This document shows positions 9,560 to 17,645 of a stretch of DNA of 64,000 nucleotides, piece by piece. Source of the DNA: Alteromonas pelagimontana. Lineage in GTDB: Bacteria; Pseudomonadota; Gammaproteobacteria; Enterobacterales; Alteromonadaceae. The translations under genes were made by a program, and so were the position numbers. A model generated the notes under the pieces. It saw nothing but the letters and a program-made list of their open reading frames with translations. It was not told the DNA's origin and made no database searches. Positions within the stretch are counted from its first letter, which is position 1, and each line of letters begins with the position of its first letter. Where the stretch lies: contig NZ_CP052766.1 in NCBI RefSeq assembly GCF_002499975.2, positions 372,001 to 436,000 on the forward strand. Direction: 5' to 3'.

Positions 9560-10600
9560 ATGAGTGCATTTCAACGCAAGCTCGACATTCTTCAATTTGT
9601 GCCTTCTGCTCCTAGAAAAGTTTCAAGCCGCCAAATTTTTGAAAATCTACAAAACTGTGGCCATCACAATATCGATATGCGCACGGTGCAGCGGGACTTA
9701 GTCAGCCTAGAAAATATTGGGCTATTTGGGTTAGACGTTGATAAGCGTTCGAAACCCTACGGCTGGTTTATAAACGCTTATTTTAAGAAGCTCAATTTAA
9801 GCTTGATGGATGGAAATACCGCTCTAGCATTTAAAGTGCTTGAACAGTCCGGTGCCACGCTGCCAAATTCTACACTTAAAGAAATGCAGCCTTACTTTGC
9901 AAAAGCGAGTCAGGTCTTAGAGCAAGATAGTGACTCTTTACTTACAAACTGGCTAAGATCAGTGGCGGATTCGCAAGTTTCCCAGCCGCTTATCCCTCCA
10001 GAAATAGATGCGACTTCGTTTGAACGATTAAAAAGTGCAATTTTCTTTAAAAAACAAATTTCTGCCGATATTAAGCGTATTTTTAGTGGGGGAAACGAAA
10101 TGGTTTGGAAGCACTACGACAGAGTTAATCCTATGGGGCTGGTTAAACAAGATGGCCGGCAACTCTTTGTCTGCACTTTTGGTTCGCTGCACAAAAGACG
10201 CTATGCGTTGCCGTTACAGTTTATTAGAAACGTTACCGTAACAGATGAAGACTGCCAACAAGAGTTTGGTGAACAGGAAAATATCCAAACCTTGTCAGCG
10301 AACAACAAAGAAGACATTAAGCTTCAGCTATTGGTTAAAAATAAATCTCTATTTTTACTTCACGGCTACAGACTGAGTGACGATCAGGTAATTACGCAAT
10401 CTATTCAGGCTGATAAATCTCTGCTGACTGCGACAGTTAAAGATACTAATAAATTACGAGCGTTTTTGAGGGGCTTGGGCGACAACATAGAGGTCATCGC
10501 CCCTCAAAAACTGCGTCAGTATTTTGTTGAGCTTTCTGAAAGGTTATTCTTCGCTTACCAACAAGAAGTAGTACAAGATAGACGATTGCCTTCAGACTAA
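9560..10600 (+). CDS. WYL-domain transcriptional regulator
   Basis: A 346-residue protein. The N-terminal winged helix-turn-helix (about residues 3-60, with RQIFENL and MRTVQRDL) is of the DeoR/YafY type. A WYL domain follows around residues 190-240 (NPMGLVKQDGRQLFVCTF...RRYALPLQFIRNV), then a WCX-like C-terminus. Such proteins repress or activate defence and mobile-element operons and may sense nucleic-acid ligands. The gene converges with the FtsZ-like gene and their stop codons overlap by 3 nt. Likely targets are the flanking defence genes. Confidence 0.8.
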   Translation: MSAFQRKLDILQFVPSAPRKVSSRQIFENLQNCGHHNIDMRTVQRDLVSLENIGLFGLDVDKRSKPYGWFINAYFKKLNLSLMDGNTALAFKVLEQSGATLPNSTLKEMQPYFAKASQVLEQDSDSLLTNWLRSVADSQVSQPLIPPEIDATSFERLKSAIFFKKQISADIKRIFSGGNEMVWKHYDRVNPMGLVKQDGRQLFVCTFGSLHKRRYALPLQFIRNVTVTDEDCQQEFGEQENIQTLSANNKEDIKLQLLVKNKSLFLLHGYRLSDDQVITQSIQADKSLLTATVKDTNKLRAFLRGLGDNIEVIAPQKLRQYFVELSERLFFAYQQEVVQDRRLPSD

Positions 10601-11682
10601 GATAACTCCCTACCCTGCAGCCTAACAAAGGCAGGTATATCCAAGTATGCCGCATCTTTTTTTGATGAGCCCGGCACAGATGCTTGCTTCATGGGTATCA
10701 CATTTTTCTCTTGTTCGAAGTTTTGAGCCTTAGAAGGCACACCTGTGGCGATAACTAAGACTTCACCAAAGTGTGGTAATTCTGGAGATAAGGTTACGCC
10801 TGTAATAATAAGAGTTTGAGGGCCATCGACTAAAGATTGGAGTGTCGCTAGCATTTCTTCATACATTGCTAAGCTGGGCTCTTCTCTACACGTAAGCTGC
10901 GCAATAACACCCTGCGCCCCAATTATGTTTTGCTTGTCGACTAACGGGTTTTCCAAAGCATGTTTTAATGCTGCGCTTAATGAACTGTCGTCTTCAGCTA
11001 TACCCACACCTAGCGCAGTATCCCCTTCTAAAGAAAGAATGTGACTGAAATCGTTAATGTCGACGTTGATATAACCCGTGTTCGTGAGCATTACGATAAT
11101 GGCTTCTACAATTCTGTGCATCTGAGTGTCACAATGACGAAATGCAGAGAGAAGCCCTACGGTTTCATCTAGTGCAGAAAGCAATGAATCGTTAGACATA
11201 ACGAGAGTTGCGTTAGCTTTGCTTTGTATTGTCTCAAGCGCGTTTCTAGCAATGTCGCTTCGCTTGCCTCCCTCAGCTTTGAAAGGAAGCGTAACAAAGC
11301 ACATCACATCGATATCACTCTCTTTGGCTAAATCAATCAAGATTGGCGTTGCACCGCTTCCAGTGCCACCTCCCAGGCCAGCGATAATGATAATAAGGTC
11401 AGCATCTTTTATTAATGTGACTAAGGCATCTTTACTCTGAATGGCGGCGTTACTAGCTACATCCGGGTCAGCACCGGCTCCATATCCCTTTGTTGTCGCC
11501 TCACCTATCAATACCACTTCATGATTTGTACACCTATGCAAAGCAGCGATATCAGTATTAACAGAGCTAAACCTGATATTTTCATGTGAGCAAAGACTGG
11601 CCATGTTGCTTACCGCATTGCCACCACAGCCTCCCACACCAATAACGTGAATATTAATATTTTCGGTTCGAATGTTTTGCAT
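10597..11682 (-). CDS. FtsZ paralogue on a mobile element
   Basis: A 361-residue tubulin-family GTPase related to FtsZ. The G1 loop is GVGGCGGNAV (15-24), the tubulin signature is GGGTGSG (104-110) and TLPFKAEGGKR matches the FtsZ TxPFxxEG segment. The T7 loop NVDIND (206-211) keeps the catalytic aspartates. The protein ends in YLDIPAFVRLQ (346-356), the conserved C-terminal peptide by which FtsZ binds FtsA, ZipA and MinC. The linker is short. The ATG at 11682 is preferred over a TTG at 11724. It lies last in an xis-int-HD-microprotein series, so it is not the chromosomal division gene. It may co-polymerise with or poison host FtsZ, or position DNA. Confidence 0.85.
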   Translation of the reverse strand: MQNIRTENINIHVIGVGGCGGNAVSNMASLCSHENIRFSSVNTDIAALHRCTNHEVVLIGEATTKGYGAGADPDVASNAAIQSKDALVTLIKDADLIIIIAGLGGGTGSGATPILIDLAKESDIDVMCFVTLPFKAEGGKRSDIARNALETIQSKANATLVMSNDSLLSALDETVGLLSAFRHCDTQMHRIVEAIIVMLTNTGYINVDINDFSHILSLEGDTALGVGIAEDDSSLSAALKHALENPLVDKQNIIGAQGVIAQLTCREEPSLAMYEEMLATLQSLVDGPQTLIITGVTLSPELPHFGEVLVIATGVPSKAQNFEQEKNVIPMKQASVPGSSKKDAAYLDIPAFVRLQGRELS

Positions 11683-11800
11683 GTGCTTACTTTTGAAAAC
11701 TAATGTTTTGTAAGCATGAAACAACTATGCGGCAAAAAATGACGCATAGGGTTGATGACTGCCTATTCGATAAGTTCCATAGGCGTTTTAGACAGCAAAC

Positions 11801-11920
11801 CTACTCCTCATCATCAGAGTCTTTTTTTAATAGAATGCCAATACCTAAAATGATAACCGCGGTGAGAAAGGCGAAAGGAATCATTAAGCCAGATTCAAGA
11901 ATTTGGGTAAGATAATCCAT
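11801..11920 (-). CDS. 39-aa single-TM microprotein
   Basis: A small ORF with an AGG-containing ribosome site. It encodes a short N-terminus, one hydrophobic helix (about residues 11-31, rich in I, L, G, F) and a KKDSDDEE charged tail. By the positive-inside rule the tail is probably cytoplasmic. It lies between the 55-aa gene and the FtsZ-like gene on the same strand. It could be a membrane tether for the FtsZ paralogue; that is inference. Confidence 0.5.
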   Translation of the reverse strand: MDYLTQILESGLMIPFAFLTAVIILGIGILLKKDSDDEE

Positions 11921-12006
11921 AATAGAACCTCAAATAGTAAGTTTTGATTGAGCTACAAGCTTCCTCGACATTCTCGCTCTTGGTGGATTTAGTTTTGATT
12001 AGGAAG

Positions 12007-12174
12007 CTATTTCTTGTTTTTAGGCACGGTGGGTTTGATGTCTTTAAACTGCTGCATAGATTTCCACAACGCCCTCTGGGTTTCTTTTCGGTACAGAGCA
12101 AGTCGCACAATGCCGTTTTTATCAAACTCAATATGCTGCAAGTCGACGACATGCTCTTTATCTTTGTCCGTCAT
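12007..12174 (-). CDS. 55-aa basic microprotein
   Basis: The ORF starts at an ATG preceded by AGGAG at good spacing. The product (MTDKDKEHVV...PKNKK) is soluble, with a predicted strand-helix layout and a Lys-rich end. Longer ORFs on both strands over the same bases lack ribosome sites and look like shadows. Family unknown; part of the int-HD-FtsZ gene series. Confidence 0.5.
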   Translation of the reverse strand: MTDKDKEHVVDLQHIEFDKNGIVRLALYRKETQRALWKSMQQFKDIKPTVPKNKK

Positions 12175-12249
12175 AACTGTTACTCCTGTTGGAAGGCCCT
12201 ATTTGCCTCTTTTAGAGCTACGATAATGCTATTTCATAAACTCGCTACT

Positions 12250-13101
12250 TTATGAATGTTCCTTTGAGTCTTCTCTATCGAATCGTTGAATCTGAGAAGC
12301 GATATTTAGCTTGGTGGAATACCTAAACTGTTCTTTCTCACAAGTCCAGATATGGCGCAAAATATCAGCATACCTAGGGTTTGTTTTGGAAAGTAATTTC
12401 AGCGCTGAAGCACAAAGCTCTAACGTTAACGAGTCATGGTTTACCATTGTTCCTGTAGCTGTGTAGATCATAGATTCAGATAATGTGACGGATTTACCTA
12501 TATCGTGAAGAAGCGCTCCAACAATACCTAAAGCCTTTTCTTCTTTTCTACCAACCATGTTTTTCGCAAATAACTCAGCCACTCGTATGCTGTGTCTTAA
12601 CAAGCCACCAATATAGTTATGATGATAATTTAAGCTTGCTGGGTTTCGAAGAAATGGCACCATTATTCGGCTTTGAATCAAAGTGTGCGCGACAAAGCAT
12701 CTTAACGCTTCATACTCAACGCACTCTACTATTTTAACCAGGCGCGTTACATCTTCATGATTCGCCGAAGCATCTCTAGGAATTAAGCGTATATGTCTGT
12801 ACTTTTCTGGAATTTCATCAACAGCATAGATAAAGTCAGCAACATATATATCGCCAACGGTTGTTTTAACTTTCGTCGCTTCAACGTGAACAAAGCCAAA
12901 GTGAGAAAAGTGTTTTGTATTGCAATCAATCTGCGTGGCTACTATCTCAAACTGGGTAAATGCATCCATTAACGTAATCACCCAATACGGTTTACCATGC
13001 TCGTTAAATCTAACTACGAAACCAGCCATGCAGTAAAAACCTTTAAAACGAGCAAGCTTTTTCGCTTCTGAAAGCTCTGGCTGCAATGAATTAATTTTCA
13101 T
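12250..13101 (-). CDS. OB-fold plus HD-domain phosphohydrolase (YhaM-like)
   Basis: A 283-residue protein in two parts. An N-terminal OB-fold-like beta domain spans about residues 20-95. An HD domain spans about 155-260, with metal ligands from H161, H170 (GGLLRHS), H199-D200 (ALLHDIGK) and H222. This order matches YhaM-type 3'-5' exonucleases and the HD part of MOB-H relaxase loci. It probably acts on single-stranded nucleic acid. It lies 74 bp downstream of the integrase and is probably in its operon. Confidence 0.7.
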   Translation of the reverse strand: MKINSLQPELSEAKKLARFKGFYCMAGFVVRFNEHGKPYWVITLMDAFTQFEIVATQIDCNTKHFSHFGFVHVEATKVKTTVGDIYVADFIYAVDEIPEKYRHIRLIPRDASANHEDVTRLVKIVECVEYEALRCFVAHTLIQSRIMVPFLRNPASLNYHHNYIGGLLRHSIRVAELFAKNMVGRKEEKALGIVGALLHDIGKSVTLSESMIYTATGTMVNHDSLTLELCASALKLLSKTNPRYADILRHIWTCEKEQFRYSTKLNIASQIQRFDREDSKEHS

Positions 13102-13174
13102 CGTTCTGCCCTCTCTGTTGATACCAGTATAAGCCCCGACCTATTTCACCTTCATAGTGTACTAAGTGCTAAAA

Positions 13175-14395
13175 CTATAAGTGTTGGCTGTCCTCACATA
13201 GAACGTTTGAAAGTAGTTGCTCGAACGCAGAACCATCTCTTCGAGTGAGGTTTGGTACGTAGCGGCTGTAAATCTCAAATAGCATTTTTGTATTTGCGTG
13301 ACCCATTTGACGCGCTATCCATTCGGGCGCCTCGCCTGATGCTAGCCACAAGGTTGCAGCGGTATGACGAGTTTCATAAGGCCTACGGTATTCCATTCCG
13401 ATTTTTTTCAATGTTGGTTTCCAAACGCGGTCTCTTACATTGCCATGATCTAGGGGGTTGCCTTGGGAGTTCGGAAAAACAAACTTCCCATCACCAGAAA
13501 CTTCCAACTGATTTTGAAGCGCTTCTTTCACTAATGTCGACATTTGAATGTCGCGCATAGAGCCGCGAGTTTTGGTTGAATCCATTCGACCTTGCACAAA
13601 TGTCTCTCTGATACTTATCGTGCCCAAGTCAAAGTCAACGTACTTCCACATCAAGCCATCAATTTCAGCTGTCCTCATGCCAGTAAAAAAGCGCACTGTG
13701 TAGTAATTCCGAAAGTCGACACGCACTGTTTTCAAAAACGTTAGCACTTGTTCTAGTGAAAATGGATTAACATCTCGCCGGTCTACGCGAAGCGGCGCAA
13801 TATTTTCAAATTGGCAGCGGAAACCAAACCTGTCAGCAGCCTCGCGTAAAATCATTCGAAGGGGTGTCATGATGTGATTTACAAAGTCGGTCGAAAGTTG
13901 AGTACCATCAGCTTTTGGCTGCATCAGTTTGGCTCGGTACTTCAAAATAGTCGGGCGATCTATTTCGCTAACATCAAAACCCGCAAACTCTTTAGTGAGA
14001 TACGAAAACACATAAATTCTCATGCTGTTGACGTAGCTCTGTTTCCAACGTACTTCGTTTTCAGAAAACCATTCTTGAGCGAAGTCCTCAAACGCCCTAT
14101 TATTGTGCCCTTGAAGAGCGTTGGACGTCTTTTGATACGTAGCCAGCATCGCTCGCTTTATGCGGCTTGCCTGTTCATCATCTTTAACAAAGTTCGAAGC
14201 CTTTTTAGAATCGGGAAAATAATCGCTGTACACAAAGCATTTTAAGCGGATATCTGACTCAATTTGCTTAAGTAGCTTTTCTAATTTCTTCCTGTTAGCC
14301 CGCGTATCTGGCAATGCAGTTTGCTCTCTACATCGCGTATTTAAGTACCTGAAATCAAGATAGAGCTTGGATTCACGAACATTTATGCTACCCAT
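13175..14395 (-). CDS. int: Tyrosine recombinase (integrase), DUF3596 N-terminus
   Basis: A 406-residue integrase. The N-terminal arm-site binding region (MGSINVRESKLYLDFRYL) is of the DUF3596 type found in Rac-like integrases. A SAM-like core-binding domain spans about residues 115-200. The catalytic set is Arg in TGMRTAEI, Lys in TKTRGSMR, YETRHT for the H/Y-x2-R box, GHAN and Tyr in EIYSRY. The start at 14395 is supported by GGGGAG nine bases upstream and overlaps xis by 8 nt. It mediates insertion and excision of the element carrying the FtsZ-like module. Its own attachment site is not certain. Confidence 0.9.
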   Translation of the reverse strand: MGSINVRESKLYLDFRYLNTRCREQTALPDTRANRKKLEKLLKQIESDIRLKCFVYSDYFPDSKKASNFVKDDEQASRIKRAMLATYQKTSNALQGHNNRAFEDFAQEWFSENEVRWKQSYVNSMRIYVFSYLTKEFAGFDVSEIDRPTILKYRAKLMQPKADGTQLSTDFVNHIMTPLRMILREAADRFGFRCQFENIAPLRVDRRDVNPFSLEQVLTFLKTVRVDFRNYYTVRFFTGMRTAEIDGLMWKYVDFDLGTISIRETFVQGRMDSTKTRGSMRDIQMSTLVKEALQNQLEVSGDGKFVFPNSQGNPLDHGNVRDRVWKPTLKKIGMEYRRPYETRHTAATLWLASGEAPEWIARQMGHANTKMLFEIYSRYVPNLTRRDGSAFEQLLSNVLCEDSQHL

Positions 14396-14624
14396 GACAC
14401 ACTCTCCCCGATGCCATGGGAATGTATGTGGCGTTGCGAACTGCACTTTCATACAAATACGCTTCTACCTCTTCCCAAATGTATAGAATTTTTCTACCAT
14501 TGAATGGTCGAATGTAATGCTTACCTTCGATGAAAATTGAGTCTCGCAGCTCCGCATTGATGTAGTTGGCACTAAATTTAATTCGGGCTGAGAGCTCTTT
14601 TGCTGTGAGTAACGTTTGTTTCAT
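14388..14624 (-). CDS. Excisionase-like small DNA-binding protein
   Basis: A 78-residue protein beginning MKQTLLTAKELSARIKFS. It has a winged-helix excisionase pattern: LTAKELSARI as helix 1-2, a KHYIRPFNGRKILYIWEEVEAYL wing, and a helix (given here as motif landmarks only). The ATG at 14624 follows AAAGGAGG; the longer reading would run into the operators and is rejected. It overlaps int by 8 nt, the usual xis-int coupling. Confidence 0.75.
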   Translation of the reverse strand: MKQTLLTAKELSARIKFSANYINAELRDSIFIEGKHYIRPFNGRKILYIWEEVEAYLYESAVRNATYIPMASGRVCHG

Positions 14625-14643
14625 AAAGGCCTCCTTTGACCTG

Positions 14644-14698
14644 TTTTCGTCTTCACAAGACAAATATACAAGTCATTTTTCGTCTTATCAAGACAATT
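14644..14698. promoter_or_regulatory. Two tandem palindromic operators, xis/XRE
   Basis: Two near-identical copies, TTTTCGTCTTCACAAGACAA (14644-14663) and TTTTCGTCTTATCAAGACAA (14677-14696), sit exactly 33 bp apart, three helical turns. Each holds the inverted repeat GTCTT-N3-AAGAC. They lie between the xis start and the divergent XRE gene, the expected place for a repressor that controls excision and itself. Confidence 0.7.
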
Positions 14699-14723
14699 TT
14701 GTGTATTTTTTGGTAAACGTATT

Positions 14724-14945
14724 TTGATCAAGTACAAGATAAGAGAGCTGGTAAAACAGAAATCCGAGCAAGAAGGCAGAAAAATAACACTGTCGTTTCT
14801 AGCAAATGAGGTGGGTATTCAAAGCTCAGCCATGAGTAAAATAGCCAATAACACTGGCTATCACACCAGCATCACCACGCTAGAAGCTTTATGTAAATTC
14901 TTTGATTGTAAAATTGAGGATGTGATTGAGTATGTGCCGGATTAG
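14724..14945 (+). CDS. Small XRE-family HTH repressor
   Basis: A 73-residue Cro/C1-type HTH protein: an LSFLANEVGIQSSAMSKIAN HTH core, then a TSITTLEALCKFFDCKIEDV helix pair typical of short YozG-like regulators. The start is uncertain; TTG at 14724 has no strong ribosome site. It is probably the autoregulated repressor of xis/int acting at the adjacent operators. Confidence 0.7.
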   Translation: MIKYKIRELVKQKSEQEGRKITLSFLANEVGIQSSAMSKIANNTGYHTSITTLEALCKFFDCKIEDVIEYVPD

Positions 14946-15020
14946 ACTTTCCTCTTTTAATTGAAAGCTATATAGGTGTCTCACTATTATTCGGTAAGAA
15001 GGTGTACAACCTTGCTATTT

Positions 15021-16220
15021 TCAATTTCTTTTTCTAGCTTTTGAAGCAGCTTTTCTTTTCCTGCTTTGCGCTTTCTTGTGATTTTCTTTGGTTGAAGTTG
15101 ATTCGCGTAATTTTATATTTTTTTGATTGCTTTTTTTCTCATTCTGGTGAGATGACAATTCTTCACAAAATGAGAATAGCTCGTCCTTATAAACAAGGTT
15201 TGGAGTGATCTGGCGTGCTTTACCTGATACGCAAACAAGTATAAATAATTCTCCATCGTGTGTAGGTAATAGCTTTTCATTTATTTGGATGGCGTGCTGC
15301 TGTAAGGCCGCCAACTCTTGCTTAATGTTGAATTGCCGTACATTAATATCTTTCATTTCATCATCTAGGATGACTGCAGCACCCATATAGTGCGGCAAAG
15401 AGGCAGCGAGTTCTATAAATTCATTTTTACTGCCAATAAGCTCCATAGCCATTGTTTTATGCGCATCTACCAGATACTCAAAACCTGGGGGAACTTCAGT
15501 TTGAAGCAACGTGTAGCCTAAATAGTTTAGGCCGGTTGTAGTTATATTTTCGAATTCATCCCTGGTTTCCAGTTTTCCACTACCAAGTGGAACTAGATTC
15601 TCCATAAATTTGTCCTTTTCAAAAGGAAAAGGGATAGGCTCTACTGGTACATAATGGCTCATGCCAGCACGGGTTTCTTCATTGTAGGAATCTTGTATGG
15701 TGGAATAACCTTCCCCTGATATAGATAGTCTCAACGGAAGTAGCTCTTCATAGAGTTTTGCAATGAAATTAAAAACAACTGGCTCTAGATCATAGTAATC
15801 TCCATAAGGTATTAACTGACGATTAATAGCTTCAAGTTTAGCCTGCTCCTGTGCGTAGTTTAGCAGCGGCTTCTCAGAATTGATCGCTCGCTTCACTTCG
15901 TTTTTATTTATTAGACATAGTTGGTAAAGACTTATATGGAAACGCAAAAACTCCGGAGCAAGCTTTTCGAGATCATATGTATAAACACCACCGAAGAAAT
16001 CTCCTGTATGAACTGAGTAGTTACGTAGCGCTTTAAGCAATAAAAATTCATCTATATTTTGAAGCCCTTCCTTTTTTCCCGGAACAATTTTTAGCCTTTC
16101 GTGAAGTTTATAAGACTCTTCAAGAATGTTGTGCAATTCTTCGAGACCACGATATTTAACGTGCCTAACACGAGCATCAAATAGGCGTTTTGCTGATTGT
16201 TCGATTGTCGTTAATTTCAT
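15021..16220 (-). CDS. Unknown protein with HEPN-like Rx4H motif
   Basis: A 399-residue helical protein with no family recognised. R66-NYSV-H71, at the end of a helix (FLLLKALRNYSVHTGDF), fits the Rx4-6H signature of HEPN ribonucleases. The last 45 residues are a Lys/Arg-rich, low-complexity tail that could bind RNA or DNA. The start has AAGGATG upstream. No nucleotidyltransferase (MNT) partner adjoins it. The motif could be chance in a helical protein. Confidence 0.5.
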   Translation of the reverse strand: MKLTTIEQSAKRLFDARVRHVKYRGLEELHNILEESYKLHERLKIVPGKKEGLQNIDEFLLLKALRNYSVHTGDFFGGVYTYDLEKLAPEFLRFHISLYQLCLINKNEVKRAINSEKPLLNYAQEQAKLEAINRQLIPYGDYYDLEPVVFNFIAKLYEELLPLRLSISGEGYSTIQDSYNEETRAGMSHYVPVEPIPFPFEKDKFMENLVPLGSGKLETRDEFENITTTGLNYLGYTLLQTEVPPGFEYLVDAHKTMAMELIGSKNEFIELAASLPHYMGAAVILDDEMKDINVRQFNIKQELAALQQHAIQINEKLLPTHDGELFILVCVSGKARQITPNLVYKDELFSFCEELSSHQNEKKSNQKNIKLRESTSTKENHKKAQSRKRKAASKARKRN

Positions 16221-16850
16221 TTAACATCCTTGTACTAACTTAATTTCAACTATTGTTATCGCAAAGTAACCTCAAATACATAATAATTACAATTGCTAAT
16301 TACAATTATTACTAACTAATTTATAAGACAGATCGACGTTGTCTGAGGGGGTCTCTGTGGGAGCTGAAACGTAAGTGAAACTGATTGGATATTATTTAAC
16401 CACGGTCACGGGTTTATACTCAAGAACTATTGTGAACAGGGATTTCATTGCCACATATGATTAAATAGTCTACTTGTGCGATATCTCAATAGCGCGTTTA
16501 ATCATCGGAGTGTATAACTTGAGTTAATAGTTCATAATAACAGATCTATGTAATTTAGTTTCATACAATACCACGACCTAGCAATAAGTATCGGTGAAAC
16601 TTTCAGCATGGATAGAAGATCCAATTGCTGAGACAATATCGTGGTGGAATAATTGACTAATCTCATAGAAATCAAACTGATTTTCGGAGAGAAATTCAAC
16701 TCACTTTAAGAAATAAAATTTTGTTGTAACGCACCCCTGTAAAAAAACACTGTGCTATGCAAGCCATATAAATACGAAGTGGCATACGTTCAACATGGAT
16801 GTCCACATTTAATAAGTAAGACCATTTATGTCACGGACGGAGGGTAAACA
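16221..16850. other. 630-bp AT-rich intergenic stretch
   Basis: No ORF with a credible ribosome site is seen. A 10-bp direct repeat AATTACAATT occurs at 16285-16294 and 16298-16307, in the promoter area of the HEPN-like gene. Nothing else is recognised. Confidence 0.4.
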
Positions 16851-17429
16851 ATGGAAATTAGCCAGGTGATTGAAGTCGTTTTTAAGATCATTGAATTTTG
16901 CTTAATAGGGTTTGCGCTTTTCTTCGCATGGAACCTTTTTATGCACTCAAAAAATTCAGGGGGTGGTTTTTCTCTAAAAGTTAGTGAGTATGTAGAGCTA
17001 TCTGTCGAGCCAGCAAGTGTTGCCATAGGAGCAGGGCAGCCAGCGCAGACTGAGCTAATTGAAGCAGAAAAAATTCCTGCAGACTACGTCTTTCTGAACC
17101 ACATTTCTTTTCTGCGAGAGGAGAAGCAATCAGAATTTCAAGCAAGAACTGGTTTAACCGGAATCCCGCATTACGATATTAGAGTTGTTGTAGATTCTTA
17201 CTACAAAGGAGCATTGGATAGAGTCAAATACGTTGAGTATTTCTTGCATAAAAGTTACGAAGAACCCATACAAACTAGATCGCAAAAACAAAATAGATTC
17301 CTTTTAAAAGAATTGGCAAACGGTGAGTATGTACTTCAAGCTAAGGTATACTTACGAGACAGACAAGAGCCTTTCCTATTACAGAGATATATTACTTTGT
17401 CACTAGATAAAAACTATATCAGAACTTAA
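16851..17429 (+). CDS. Membrane-anchored pYEATS-domain protein
   Basis: A 192-residue protein. One N-terminal transmembrane helix (about residues 8-30) is followed by a linker and a C-terminal beta-sandwich (about 105-190). Its pattern V-x-Y-x-LH-x-SY-x2-P then FLLKELANGEYVLQAKVYL matches the prokaryotic YEATS domain. pYEATS proteins are associated with conflict and signalling systems and are thought to sense a ligand. It stands alone between two AT-rich spacers. Not a secreted protein, as the helix lacks a cleavage site. Confidence 0.65.
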   Translation: MEISQVIEVVFKIIEFCLIGFALFFAWNLFMHSKNSGGGFSLKVSEYVELSVEPASVAIGAGQPAQTELIEAEKIPADYVFLNHISFLREEKQSEFQARTGLTGIPHYDIRVVVDSYYKGALDRVKYVEYFLHKSYEEPIQTRSQKQNRFLLKELANGEYVLQAKVYLRDRQEPFLLQRYITLSLDKNYIRT

Positions 17430-17645
17430 GAACACACTCGCGTCGGGCCTCAGTTACGCGCCGATGCTCACTATTCGTTCATCTTCGAGTGCCTTCGAGT
17501 TTTTTTAACAGTGCCGGGGGCGTTTAATTTTTCTCACTTCACTTATTCTTTCTATAGGCCCACTTTTAGTTTCTCGGTTCGATAGTTTTTGAAAAGCTCA
17601 AAAATTAACACACTGTTGTGGAATTTAACTGAAAGGAGTAATTCC

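Noticed and set aside
11895..12255. Overlapping ORFs of 70-103 aa on both strands
   Set aside because: They lack ribosome sites and lie over two short minus-strand frames that have them and fit the operon direction.
14388..14663. 91-aa version of the excisionase
   Set aside because: The extra N-terminus covers one operator and lacks a ribosome site; ATG 14624 follows AAAGGAGG.
17430..17520. Terminator after the pYEATS gene (TTCGAGTGCCTTCGAGTTTTTTT)
   Set aside because: The CTTCGAG copies are direct, not inverted, so no good stem forms despite the T-run.
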